Source: Triticum aestivum
Taxonomy: Eukaryota > Streptophyta > Magnoliopsida > Poales > Poaceae
Reading direction: 5' to 3'
DNA length: 64,000 nucleotides
NCBI RefSeq assembly: GCF_018294505.1
Contig: NC_057797.1
Coordinates: 121,711,116-121,775,115, forward strand
Made by a program: the position numbers and the translations under genes. The notes beneath the pieces were generated by a model. It made no database searches, was not told the DNA's origin, and worked only from the letters and a program-made list of their open reading frames with translations. Positions within the stretch are counted from its first letter, which is position 1, and each line of letters opens with the position of its first letter. Shown here piece by piece: positions 13,101-24,983 of the stretch.

Positions 13101-14117
13101 CATCTGGGTGGACTGAGGCACCTGGGGAACCCAGTGTTGCCTGTATTTTTGGAAATCCCGGGGTACCGTGTGATTCTCCTATGGACTGCCACCCAGGCTC
13201 AAAGGGATCATAAGATTATTCATGCTAGAAACTTCCGTGTGCAGCCACATGCCATTATGGGCTCTGGCATAGTTGAGTAAGTTGTGGGAAACCTTTCCAT
13301 GATGGGCTAGCAGATGTAGGGGATTGTAGGTGTACAGGCCTATCTATCGGTTAAGGTGACCTCTTCGGAAAGACTGTGTCTCGGTCATCCATTTCTCAAA
13401 CACCATGCATTGCGAGAAATACAACAGAGGAGATCGAGTCTTGTGGGGGAAAGTGCGCAAACCTCTGCAGAGTGTACAAACTAATCATGGTTAGCCGTGT
13501 CCCCAGTTATGGACATCTTGAGTATCTAGTTCTTGGATTATCATGTGGATCTCATCACTCTTAATATAATTTGATTGGGTTTAATGATGATGCTTTATTG
13601 GGATTGAGTTAGGTGAACCTTCTCAATGTTTAACAACCACCATGATATTTAAATAAAATTTATTCCGTTGTGGTAGAGAAAAAATGGCTTTCCGCAAAAC
13701 ATATTAACCATACAGCCTCCACCAGCCATATATGCATGTAGTGATAGCATTATTCTGTTCATTACTCTCTTGTGTTACATTGCCAGCATATTCCATGTGC
13801 TGACCCGTTTCGGGCTGCAATGTGTCATGTTGTAGACTTTTCAGGAGATGAGTAAGAAGCCATAGGTCGTTGTCTTTCATTCAACGATGATGTTGGAGTT
13901 GATGGACTCACTTTATCTTCCAAGCCTTCCGTTGTTATCGTATTAGATGGCCTTAAGCCATATTTATTGCAATAAGTTCTCTTTTGAGACATTCGATGTA
14001 ATAAGTGTGTGATTGCTACTCTGTTATAAATCCTCAAGTACTGTGCGTGTTAGCACTACCGATCGAGGGATGACACTGATGCATAGAAATCAGACTATTT
14101 GAGGTATGGTCGCTACA
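10137..14117 (+). repeat. Gypsy 1 3' LTR (3981 bp), chimeric with a partial second LTR
   Basis: The first segment, 10137 to about 12105, matches the 5' LTR from its start, but it lacks about 630 bp (equivalent to 3687-4320; junction near 11737 with ATA microhomology) and stops about 22 bp short of the LTR end. The second segment, about 12106-14117, restarts in the GC-rich island (equivalent to about 2694) and continues to the true LTR end. The same 67-codon frame therefore occurs at 11267-11470 and 12627-12830. The perfect TSD after 14117 shows that the outer end is genuine. Confidence 0.88.
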
Positions 14118-14736
14118 TGACCATTGTCCAGAGATCTACTCCTAGATCACTATTGTACTCCCTTGCCAAAATCATGCTAAGGTATACAATAGGTATGGTA
14201 CACAGCATCGCATACTTTATAGAACCTATGACTGAGGCATAGGGAATGACTTTTCATTCTCTTTCTATTTTCTGCCGTGGTCGGGTGTTGAGTCTTTACT
14301 CAACTTCACACCTTGCAACACAGGTAAGAACTCCTTCTTTGACTGATCCGTTTTGAACTCCTTCAAAATCTTGTCAAGGTATGTACACATTGAAAAAACG
14401 TATCAAGCGTCTTGATCTATATCTATAGATCTTGATGCTCAATATGTAAGAAGCTTTACCGAGGTCTTTCTTTGAAAAACTCCTTTCAAACACTCCTTTA
14501 TGCTTTCCAGAAAATTCTACATCATTTCCAATCAGCAATATGTCATTCACATATACCTATCAAAAAGGTTGTAGTGCTCCCACTCACTTTCTTGTAAATA
14601 CAGGCTTCACCGCAAGTCTATATAAAACTATATGCTTTGATCAATTCATCAAAGCGTATATTCCAACTCCGAGATGCTTGCACCAGTCCATAGATAGATC
14701 GCTGGAGCTTGCTCACTTTGTTAGCATCTTTAGGAT
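14118..14736 (-). pseudogene. Angela 1 pol fragment: reverse transcriptase, 3' part
   Basis: It is the complement of the copia RT region seen intact at 45670-46270. It covers the stretch that would encode the YVDD catalytic loop (near 14540-14560, degenerate here) and the DKILKKF-like segment. It is bounded by the TSDs of gypsy 1 (14118-14122) and gypsy 2 (14732-14736). Several stops and frameshifts; no protein expected. Confidence 0.75.
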
Positions 14737-17700
14737 TGTCACGCCCTAGCAAGTTCATGCATTAGAGTGATTGCATCATGTTTAATTTTCCCAGAAACAT
14801 GAAATGGGGATGATAGAACCCCCAGCCCCCCCTGGAACAACTAGGGTTTACTAAAAAACTTTTCAATGAACCTGAAATGCCCTTCTAAAAAGCCCACTCT
14901 TTTTGTTTTGGGTTAAAACCTTTGACAAAAATGGTGCACATTTTTCTAGGACATCTTAAGGTCATTGGATTAATTCATATAGTATTTGCATTTGGGCATT
15001 TAAATGCTACAAAATATTTTAAATGCTCAAATAATCATAAAATAAAATGTTTACTCTTGGATATATTCTAAGCAGTAGCCATGATGAATTTTATGATTTT
15101 TGGAAATGCCCTGGCATTTTTAATAAAGCCCTAAAGTTACAGAAATAATAGAAAATATATAAAAACAGAAAAAGAGAGAGGGAAAGGAACTTACCTGGCG
15201 CAGCCCACCCAGCCCACTGGCCGGCCCAGCACTGTGCTGGCCCGTGCCAGTCATCGCCTACCTCTGCCAGTAGGCAGAGGAGGGACACGGGCGCGTGCCC
15301 GACACGCGCGCACCGCCGAGCGCCACCTCCTGCTTGTCGCTTCGCCGCTGGACGGGCTGGACGACCTCCACGTCGCGCCCCCGACCCCCTGGACACCTCA
15401 CACTCCCCTCCTGCTCTCTCCCTCGCTCCCCTGACGCCATGGCCGACGCAGCTGCGCCCGCGCCGTCGTGAAAGCTGCGGCCACCGCCGTCCACTCGTCG
15501 CCTCGCCGTGCCAAAAAGCTCCGCCATCGTCCACTGCTTCGCCTCGACCCATCCCCGAGCGCTCGCTCACCCCGGAGACACTGCACCGAGCTCGTTCCGA
15601 TCCGCCATCGCCGGAGATCCCCCTCGCCGCCCTGCTCGCTCTGGCTCGTCCCCGACCTCGCCGTCAGCTCTGTCGCAACCGCCGTGAGACTAGCTACCTC
15701 CCCACCCTCTCCGTTCCCTCTCTTGAGCCCCGTAGTGACTGCACGTAGCTCACCCGCACGCGCCGCCGTGGAGCTTGTCGCCGACGAGGCTCCGGCCACC
15801 CAATGGTCGCGCCACCTTGACCACTAGCCCTACCGCACCCCCAGGAACCCAACACACTAATCCACGCGCCTCTCCGTGCCCCCTAGCGATGAGTCCGAGC
15901 TCACCCGAGCTCCGGCCGCCGCCAAACTCGACGTCAGCGACAACTCCGGCCACCCCAGGCCCAACCACCTACCCCACTCGACGCGGACGAGTGCCCGCGT
16001 CACGTAGATGCCCTCCACCGGCCAAATGGTCGCCGAGGAGGAAACCCGCACCCCTCCGCCGTCCCTGGCCTTGCCGGCGATGAGCCCCGGGTCAACTCCG
16101 GCGAGTTTTGACCCGGGTTAACCCCAGTTTGACCCCGCCTGAGTCAATGACATGTGGGGCCGGCTCCTAACTAAATTAGATTAGTTTTTAATTAGTGCTA
16201 ATCACTCTGTTAGAGGTTAATGATCCCGTTAACTAACTCTCTCTCACTGACATGTGGGCCCAGGGCCTAACTAACCTAGTTTAGTGCTAACTAAACACTA
16301 ACTAACTCTGTTAGTTAGCTGAGACACTGACAGATGGGGCCCACCCAGTCAGGTTTGACCTAGGCTGGCGCCTTTGACCCGCTGACGTCACAGTGACACA
16401 GTGCTGACGCAGTTATTTATTTTCTGGATTTATTCTTATATAGGAAATTCCAGAAAATAGCCAAAACTTCTAAAAATCATAGAAAATCAACCATAGCTCC
16501 AAATCAAACAAATTATATATGAAAAATGATCAGAAAAATTCAATCTTTCCATCTGTAATGGTTTCATGCATGACAAAACACTTTAACCTTGATGTTTAGG
16601 TGAAACAAGCTAATACACTTATAATGCATAAGAACTTAAGCTTCCATTTGAATCTTTGATTCAAATGGACCCATTTCAACTTGTTTCACATTGCATTAGG
16701 CAGGACACCTCATTTTGCCATGTCATAGCATGCATCATATTGTTGCATATTGCCATGTGATGATTGTGTTCTGTGGTGTCTTCGTGGTAGGTTCTGCCTC
16801 CGAGGATATTTCCGAGTATCCAGCTGAAGGGCAGTACCCTACTACCACTCCATCAGGCAAGCAGCCCCATTGATCATATCGATACAATCCCATGTTCTCG
16901 CCTCTGCTCTCATTTACTGCATTAAGACAACAACGTTTCAAACTGCTGTGTGCTACGGTAGTTGAACCCTTATCCTCTGCATGACCTGTCATTGCCACAG
17001 TAACTAGATGAAACCCACTAGCATGTGTAGGAGTTGATTGAGCCATGTATGTGTTTCCTACCTTGCTATGCCTGCTATGCTTAGAGTTGTGTCAGGTCTG
17101 GTTCATCTGGGTGATGGGCTAGAGTGAAATGATTATGTCGGTAATGTGAGAGATGTGTTGAACATGATTTGGTAAAGGTATCGATGAGAGGCCATGTAGG
17201 AGTACATGGTGGGTTGTTTCATTGAGGCCGTCCCTAAGAACTGAGATCTGTATGTGTGATTTAAGAATCAGCTACTACCATGCATTGGGATCCTTAATTG
17301 ACCCTCTCGGCTTCTTAATCACCCTAGTACTCTGTCCAGGATTTGCAATTAGTTTCTGGTGTTTGTAGGTTATGTGTTGGCGGCCGTGCGTAGCGCTGAC
17401 CCTAGGGGTGGGCTATGATGCGGTAGATACACCATGGCCGGGTATGCCGGGCGCCCGTTTGGCGTCTCGGGACCCTGTTCACATCGTTCGGGGCCGTATG
17501 TGGAAACCTCGGCCGGACTCCCTGCGGATGGAACCTGGATAGGCGATAAACCTGGACTAGAGACTTGAGTGTTTAGGTAGGCCGTGGCCGACACCCTCGT
17601 TGGGCTTCCGCTTGAAGGTTGCCGAGTACATGCCGTGTAAACGATGGTAAATGGTGAGAGCGTGTATGAAGAAGTACACCCCTGCAGGGTTAACATCATC

Positions 17701-18941
17701 TATTCGAATAGTCGCGTCCGCGGTAAAGGACTACTTGGTTGCCTATACAGTTCATAGACAAGTTAATGGTTACTACTAAAAGACTCAAGATAAGTGTGAG
17801 TACTGAGGATGGCCCTCTCGTAGGATGACGAGGGAGGATCCCCGGTGGAGTATTGTGTTGGTGATTAGTGGACTCGTGTGCAAAAACTATTTTACTAGTG
17901 GTGTCTCGTAGGATAGCTTAGCCAGGAGTCAAAGCTGGCTTGCTGCAATAACTCCACCACCTTCTTGAGAATGAGCATGTATAGTAGGTTCTGTTGTAAG
18001 ACTTGCTGAGTACCTTTGTACTCATGTTGCTTTAATTACTGTTTTCAGACGACAACACCGCCCCCTCCGATGGGTTTTATGTAGACCTCGACGTCGATGA
18101 GTAACTTGCCACCCAGGTGGTGATCCTGGCCATGGAGGGCCCTATGTAGATAGACAGGCTTCGACAAGCCTTCTTTCTTTCTAGTGTCTGTACTCAGACT
18201 ATTTGCTTCCGCATGTGCTTGTATGCTTTTATGACTTGAGCGTCGGGTCATGTGACCCCTACCTATATGAACATGTTATGTATGGCTCTCTGGAGCCTTT
18301 AAATAAAGTACTTGAGTTGTAGAGTTTTGTTGTGATGCCATGTTGTATTTGCACATATCGAGCATATTGTGTGTATGATTGAAATGCTTGGTATGTGTGG
18401 GATCCGACAATCTAGTTGTTTATCCTTGGCAGCCTCTCTTATGGGGAAATGTAGTCTAGTGCTCCTCGAGCCATAGTAGTCCGCTACAGCCGGTTCACGA
18501 GTCCTGCTAGCCCAGCACTACTGCTCAGGACACTTGACTGGCCGGCATGTGTTTCACTTCGTTCCTATGTCTGTCCCTTCGGGGAAATGTCACGCGGTGA
18601 CATCCGGAGTCCTGCCTAGCCTGCTACAGCCCAGGTTACCCGGAGTCCTGTTAGCCCAGTGCTACAGCCCGGATTCACACGCTGTTGACCGACATGCTCG
18701 ATGTGATTCATGTATGCCTGTCTCCATAGGTCTGTGCCGCTTTGGGTTCACGACTAGCCATGTCGGCCCGGGTTCTCTGTCATATGGATGCTAGCGACAC
18801 TATCATATACGTGAGCCAAAAGGCGCAAACGGTCCCGGGCCATGGTAAGGCGACACCCGTGGGGATACCGTGCGTGAGGCCGCAATGTGATATGAGGTGT
18901 TACCGGCTAGATCGATGTGACTTGGAATCGGGGTCCTGACA
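14737..18941 (+). repeat. Gypsy 2 5' LTR (4205 bp)
   Basis: An AT-rich start with homology to the LTR at 63589 is followed by a GC-rich island (15190-16120) that gives long open frames on both strands. Next come a promoter-like segment (16148-16445) and 2.5 kb of probable R/U5 sequence. The open frames, such as 15091-15570 on the minus strand, are low-complexity by-products of GC content and recur in the 3' LTR with changed reading frames. Confidence 0.92.
16148..16445 (+). promoter_or_regulatory. Likely gypsy 2 LTR promoter: TGACAT-GTGGGCC repeats, TGACGTCA, TATA
   Basis: Three related units containing GTGGGGCC, GTGGGCCC or TGGGGCCC lie at 16148-16161, 16248-16261 and 16328-16345. GGGCCCAC-like cores resemble plant site II/TCP-binding motifs. 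A perfect bZIP-type palindrome TGACGTCA is at 16383-16390, and CTTATATAGG (16436-16445) is a TATA candidate about 46 bp downstream. The 3' LTR keeps the three units (26355, 26455, 26535), but its palindrome reads TGACATCA. Function is inferred from motifs only. Confidence 0.5.
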
Positions 18942-18945
18942 GCGT

Positions 18946-18958
18946 TGGCATCAGAGCC
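18946..18958 (+). other. Primer-binding site of gypsy 2
   Basis: TGGCATCAGAGCC, four bases after the LTR end, matches the complement of initiator methionine tRNA with one C/T difference. The 18959-19381 leader holds no recognisable gene. Confidence 0.85.
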
Positions 18959-19381
18959 GGACTGCCTGTAGGTTCGTTGAGCCAAACTGGTCGATGTCGA
19001 GTCTAGAAATGCTTTAGTTATATGTAGGGGAATTGATTGTGGGAGGGAACGTAAGGCTCTTTTACTCCTTTACCTTATGCCCTCTGATCTGAGTCATTCT
19101 CTTCTCATTCTACGTGGGTTAAGGACTAGGCTCTCTTCTTTCTATCAGGTTCACGTGTTACTAATCCGTAGTAGCTTATAGGATTGTTGTTACAAGCCTC
19201 AGTACAGTTTCTACTACTTTTAGTATGTTGTCAGTTGAATCAGAACCTTGATATGATGTTGTTGAGTGGTATTGCAAACTGTTGTGGATGTCTCAAATCT
19301 TTTTCTGAGCATTTACAGCCGTTATGCTGTCCGATTTCCCCTAGAAAATTCTAATGCCTTTGCATTATTCTGTGCTTTCAG

Positions 19382-20152
19382 ATGGCCACCCGTTCCCAGA
19401 ACCAAGTGGTTCGTCTGACCCGGTGCCTCGATGTGCCCGGCCACACGACCATGTTGGTTCGAGTGATGGTCGAGTCAGGCTATCGGTGGTATCCGGAATA
19501 TACCGTCGAGGAGCAGTTCAGAGACTTCAACCAGAGCCAGTACCTTTGTACCGTCAGGATATATCCCTCTTATCCTGGAGCCACTGAGCCCCTTCACTGT
19601 TCCTATGGACTTGGGGTCACTATTGAGATGTCTGTGCAGGATGCAGCCTATTCAATGATGACTATCATTCGAACCAGGATTGCCTTGCTTCAGAACACCA
19701 ACTTCCGCTACATGCCAGCCTCACTCCTGGAGCACAGGGGTACTATCAGGCTTTGTACTATGAATCTGCACATGAGGAGTCACTACTCCGCACCACTGCC
19801 GAGATGCTCGAGGATAAGGACTGCGAAAATCGGGCCTTGCGTATGGAGCTTTTCCACACTCGTTCTGATCATTGGGCCACTTTGACTCGGTTTGCACCTG
19901 CGGTGCAGGCAGGATACATGGACATGAGGGACCTGTACCCTGTGCGGTGGATTGCCAGATTGTATGGAGTGGCGTGATGTAGGAGGCATCACCCCTCCTC
20001 GTGGTCCCCGTCTGCCACCGCCTATGGGACCGAGGCTACATCCGAGTCCCTATGGTCCGCAGGCTCCACAGGACCGTCTGTTCCCAGATGATCATGTTCC
20101 ACTTCCAGGCTTTGGTGGTGACTTTTATGAGGATTACTACGGAGCCGTCTGA
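19382..20152 (+). pseudogene. Pre-gag accessory ORF of gypsy 2, with two frameshifts
   Basis: It starts at ATG 19382 (CAGATGG context). The frame is 19382 to about 19740, shifts by a lost base near 19736 to a frame read to about 19970, then shifts back to the frame ending at TGA 20150-20152. The first part has strand-like segments (YLCTVRIYP; LHCSYGLGVTIEM) followed by a helix with paired alanines (SVQDAAYSMMTIIRTR). Next is a glutamate- and leucine-rich probable coiled coil (EESLLRTTAEMLEDKD), then a proline- and glycine-rich tail. The strand-strand-helix then coiled-coil layout parallels the gypsy 1 ORF, though the sequences are not obviously alike. A double-stranded-RNA-binding-like fold is a speculation. 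No characterised family recognised. Confidence 0.62.
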
Positions 20153-20498
20153 GCTAGTAGTAGTTTCACTAGTACTGTAATAGTTGTAATCTCCACAGTC
20201 CTGCGTGACCGTGGGATACGACTTGGTGTGTATCATGCTCCGGAGGTGTAGAAAAATAATGTATAGGAGCTTGGAATGCCTCCGATGAGATGTAATGTCT
20301 TTCACCGTAGTTGTACTCTAGCCTGGGCTTGTACTAAACTAAGTATGGTGTGTATGACCAATGGTATATATATGGCAGTTTCTATATTACCATGTCGTGC
20401 AATGAACATCTTAGCATTCCATGTTATCCATTACATTCTGCACTTCCTTGCCAAGTTTGTGCCATCCTTATCTAAACCGTTGTCTTGTTTTTCCTAGG

Positions 20499-23400
20499 AT
20501 GGTCAACACCCGCAGCAACCCTGCTGCCCCGGAGCAGGGAGAAGCCAGTGCAGCTAGGGGTGAAAATCTGCCTCACCCGCCTTCTCTGGCCGAAGTTATG
20601 CTGGAGGCGGAAAGAAACAAGCGTGAGACTAACCGCTTGCTGGAGCGGATTGAGCAGAACACTGCACGCCATCAGCGAAACGACTTGGTGTCAATCAATG
20701 ACTTCATCAAGTTGTACCCACCAAAGTTTAATCATTCCGTCAAGCCCCTCGATGCGGATGACTGGCTCCGCAGCATCACACACAAGCTACGTTCTGCCAA
20801 CGTAGCCGAAGCTGATAAGGTTACCTATGCTGCCTATCACCTCGAAGGCCCTGCTAGCCTTTGGTGGGAAAACTTTGAGGCTATGCGCCCGGTCGGCCAA
20901 ATCACTACTTGGGCTGAATTTAGTGAGGCTTTCCGTGAGCATCACATCCCGGAAGGTCTCATGGATCGCAAGAAGAGTTCTGCAATTTCACCCAAGGAAG
21001 ACTGACTGTGGATGCATATAGTCGTGAATTTGGGAATATGGCACGATATGCTCCTGAAGAGGTATCCACCGACGCTAAGAAGCAGGCAAGGTTCCGCAAG
21101 GGACTTAGCCCCGAGCTTCGCCGCGATCTTCGTCTGCACGAGTGCACCTCCTTTCAGAAGTTGGTCAATAAAGCCATCAGTGCTGAGACAGGACAGTCTG
21201 ACTATGACGCTTCACGCAAGCACTCTCGTGATTTTAGTTCTTCATCTGGCTCTGGATCTCAGAAGCGCAGGGTGTGGACTCCAAGCACGGCACTGCCACC
21301 CAGGTTCATTCCGAGACCATCCTTTGAGGCGCCTCGCCCCAACCAGCAGTTTGCACCGTCTAAGCCCTATGGTGGCCCCGCTGCTAATGCTGCTCCATGC
21401 CCCAATGTTGTGACATGTTTCAAGTGTGGAGAGCCGGGTCACTACAGTCGGGAGTGTCCTCAGAACAACAACCCCAATCAGTCTGGAAAGTCCGTTGGCC
21501 ATGGTAAGCCAGCGGGAAAGACATTCTACACCAAGCCAGCCACCACTGCACGTGGCCATGTCAACTATGTCTCAACTGAGGAGGCTCATGAGGATCCTAA
21601 CGTCGTCCTTGGTACGCTCCTTGTTAATTGCCATCCGGCATCTGTTATTTTTGATACTGGAGCATCTCATTCATTCATATCTGAGAGCTATGCTCGATTG
21701 CATAACACGACATTCTGTGACATGCCCACTACCATGGAAATTCAAACCCCTGGCTCTAGATGGCAAACCTCTAGAGTAAGCCATGGGAATGAAATTCTTG
21801 TCGATAGACTTGTCTTCCTTGCATCCTTAATAGCTCTCAAGTCCTCGGACATAAACATCATCTTGGGTATGGACTGGATGTCAGCTCATTATGCTAAGAT
21901 TGATTGTGCCACTAGAACCGTTCAACTTACTCACCCATCGGGCAAGACAGTCAATGTCTTAACTCGAGTGGCCAAGCGCCAGCTTTACTCCCTAAATGCC
22001 AACCCCCTTCCAGACCTTGAAGATATTCCGGTAGTCTGGGACTTTCCGGATGTCTTTCCAGAAGAACTGCCAGGTGTTCCACCTGACAGGGATGTCGAGT
22101 TTGTGATAGACCTTGTTCCAGGAACCGTTCCAATTTCTAGAAGACCCTATAAGATGGCACCCTTAGAACTAGCCGAGCTTAAGAACCAACTCGATGAGTC
22201 CTTGAAAAAGGGTTTCATCCATCCTAGTTCCTCCCCTTGGGCTTGCCCCGTCCTCTTCGTCAAGAAGAAGGATGGAACGGATCGGATGGTTGTAGATTAC
22301 CGACCTGTCAACTTGGTCACTATCAAGAACAAGTATCCGCTTCCCAGGATCAACGATCTGTATGACCAGCTCGCTGGATCCTCAGTCTTTTCCAAGATGG
22401 ATTTGAGGTTGGGCTACCATCAAATCAAAATCAGAAACGGGGACATTCCCAAAACGGCCTTTGTTACTCGTTATGGCCAATACGAGTACACTGTCATGTC
22501 CTTCGGTTTAACCAATGCCCCAGCCACTTTCTCTCGGTTAATGAACTCAGTCTTCATGGAGTATTTGGATAAATTCATCGTAGTATACCTCGATGATATA
22601 CTCATCTACTCCAAGGTGAGGAGGAACATGCCGAACATCTAAGGCTGGTATTGACGAAACTTCGAGAGCATCGCCTTTATGCCAAATTCTCCAAGTGTGA
22701 ATTTTGGTTGCCAGAAGTGACCTATCTAGTCCATGTAATCTCTGGTAAGGGTATTGCTGTCAATCCCGAGCGAGTTCAAGCCGTCCTTGATTGGACTCCA
22801 CCTGAAACGGTCAAGCAAGTTCGGAGCTTCTTTGGCTTAGCGAGTTATTGCCGTCGCTTCATCGAGAATTTCTCCAAGGTTGCTAAACCCCTAACTGAAC
22901 TCCTCAATAAAGATAAAAAGTTCGAGTGGACCCCATAGTGCGAGTTCAGCTTTTAGGAACTGAAAAGATGCCTGACATCTGCTCCCGTACTGGTACCACC
23001 AGATTTCTCCAAGGACTTCATTATCTATTGCGACGCCTCACGACAAGGACTAGGTTGCATACTCATGCAAGATCGTCAGGTAATTACCTATGCCTCACGG
23101 CAATTACACCCACATGAGGAAAATTATCCCACACATGATCTAGAGCTTGTAGCTGTAGTCCATGCACTTAAAACTTGGCGACATTACCTTCTCGGTAATG
23201 TTGCGAGATCTTCACCGATCACCAAAGTTTGAAATATATCTTCACCCAACCGGATTTGAATATTAGGCAAAGACGTTGGGTCGAGTTGATCTCGGATTAC
23301 GACTTAGGAATAACTTACACCCCGGGCAAAGCCAATGTCATGGCTGATGCGCTAAGTCGTAAATCTTATTGTAACAACCTGATGTTACAACAAAGTCAAC

Positions 23401-24983
23401 CACTTCTCCACGAGGAATTTCGTAAGCTTAACCTTCACATAGTTCCTCGAGGATTCCTATCCACCCTGGTGGCGAAGCCTAACCTTATGGATCAGATCAT
23501 AACCGCCCAGCAGTATGACAAGGGGATATCTCGGATCAAGGAAAACATCGCTAGCGGAGTTGCTAAATGTTTTTCCATGGATGAGCAAGGTGTTGTCTTC
23601 TTCGAGAACCGCTTGTTGGTTCCCAAGAAACAACATCTACGTCAGTTGATTCTTAAGGAAGCTCATGAATCCCCTCTCACCATTCATCCCGGTAGTACTA
23701 AAATGTATCAAGACCTACGCCAGAGGTTTTGGTGGACTAGGATGAAGAGAGAAATTGCTCAATACATTGCTAGTTGCGACGTCTGTCGTCGTGTTAAAGC
23801 AGAGCATCAATGGCCTGCTGGCACCCTTCAACCTTTGGCTATTCCTGAGTGGAAATGGGATAAAATCAGTATGGATTTCATTACTAGGTTTCCCAGGACC
23901 AAGAGAGGGAATAATGCTATCTTTGTCGTAATCGATCGTCTTTCCAAGGTGGCCCACTTTCTACCTGTTCGTGAGAGTATCACCGCTAGCCAGCTAGCTG
24001 ATTTATACATCTCCCGAATAGTGTCTCTTCATGGTGTCCCATTGGAAATTAACTCAGACCGTGGGAGTCTCTTCACCTCTCGATTTTGGGAAAGTTTCCA
24101 AAATGCTATGGGAACTCGTCTCTCTTTTAGCACCGCCTTCCACCCCCAATCAAGTGGTCAAGTGGAGCGAGTAAATCAAATTCTGGAAGATATGCTCCGA
24201 GCTTCTGTCATCTTATTCGGAATGGATTGGGAGAAATGCCTTCCATTTGCGGAGTTTGCTTATAACAATAGTTATAAAGCTAGCTTGGGCAAAGCTCCTT
24301 TCGAAGTTCTCTATGGACGAAAATGTCGAACGCCTCTTAACTGGTCAAAAACCGGGGAAAGACAACTCTTTGGCCCGGATATGATTCAGGAAGCAGAAGA
24401 GCAGGTTCGCGTTATTCGTGAGAAATTGAAAACAGCCCAATCTCGTCAAAAGAGCCAATATGATCGTAAACATAAGCTCATGACTTATGAAGTCGGCGAG
24501 AAGGCTTACCTCTGGGTTACTCCGTTAAAGGGAACCCATCGTTTCGGTATCAAAGGCAAATTGGCTCCTCGTTACATTGGACCCTTTCACATTCTTGCCA
24601 AACGAGGAGAAGTTGCCTACCAATTGGAACTACATCCGCATCTTTCCAGAGTTCACGATGTCTTCCATGTTTCTCAACTCAGGCATTGCTTCGCGGATCC
24701 TATCCGTGGAGTGGACCACGAAACACTTGATCTACAAGATAATCTCTCGTATCGGGAATATCCCGTTCGTATCCTTGATCAAGCCGAGCGTACCACTCGA
24801 CGCCATAACATCAAGTTTCTCAAGGTTCAATGGTCAAACCATTCCGAGAAAGAAGCCACTTGGGAAAGGGAGGATTGTCTTCGACTCGAGTACCCCACTT
24901 TCTTCCCAATGGATCCTAAATCTTGGGACGAGATTCTTTTGAGTGGGGGTGAGTTTTCACACCCTAGCAAGTTCATGCATTAG
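20499..24983 (+). pseudogene. Gypsy 2 gag-pol polyprotein with chromodomain, few lesions
   Basis: ATG 20499 follows a TTCCTAGG leader. Gag (WWENFEAM-type core) leads to a CCHC zinc knuckle at 21416-21457, protease DTGASHS near 21653, reverse transcriptase with YLDD at 22586-22597, RNase H, an integrase with an intact HHCC finger (CDVC near 23780) and DDE region, and a C-terminal chromodomain (KVQWSNH to WEREDCLR, about 24820-24880). Lesions: single-base losses near 20975, 22617 and 23200, plus TAG at 22936-22938 and TAG at 22954-22956. The stop at 24981-24983 lies inside the 3' LTR, so the last residues are LTR-encoded. Gag and pol are in one frame apart from the lesions, as is usual for this clade. 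Confidence 0.92.
24943..24953 (+). other. Polypurine tract of gypsy 2
   Basis: GTGGGGGTGAG lies one base before the 3' LTR. It is also translated as part of the polyprotein, whose frame reads through it into the LTR. Confidence 0.75.

Larger units (their letters stand above)
2063..14117 (+). mobile_element. Gypsy 1: Tekay/Del-type chromovirus, complete but mutated, with a chimeric 3' LTR
   Basis: The element starts TGTAACATCCC and ends GGTCGCTACA. It is flanked by a perfect 5-bp TSD, TGACC (2058-2062 and 14118-14122). Order: 5' LTR 2063-4705, primer-binding site 4709-4720, pre-gag ORF 4814-5551, gag-pol 5742-10123, polypurine tract 10122-10130, 3' LTR 10137-14117. The integrase-RT order and the terminal chromodomain place it in the chromovirus branch of Ty3/gypsy; the Tekay/Del assignment is my reading of the C-terminus. 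It is inserted in Angela 1 pol in the opposite orientation. The 3' LTR is 1338 bp longer than the 5' LTR. Confidence 0.93.

Noticed and set aside
15091..16083. Long frames on both strands in the GC-rich part of the gypsy 2 LTR, repeated at 25313-26302
   Set aside because: Low-complexity Arg/Ala/Pro-rich products open on both strands at once are typical of GC-rich sequence; frames change between the two LTR copies.
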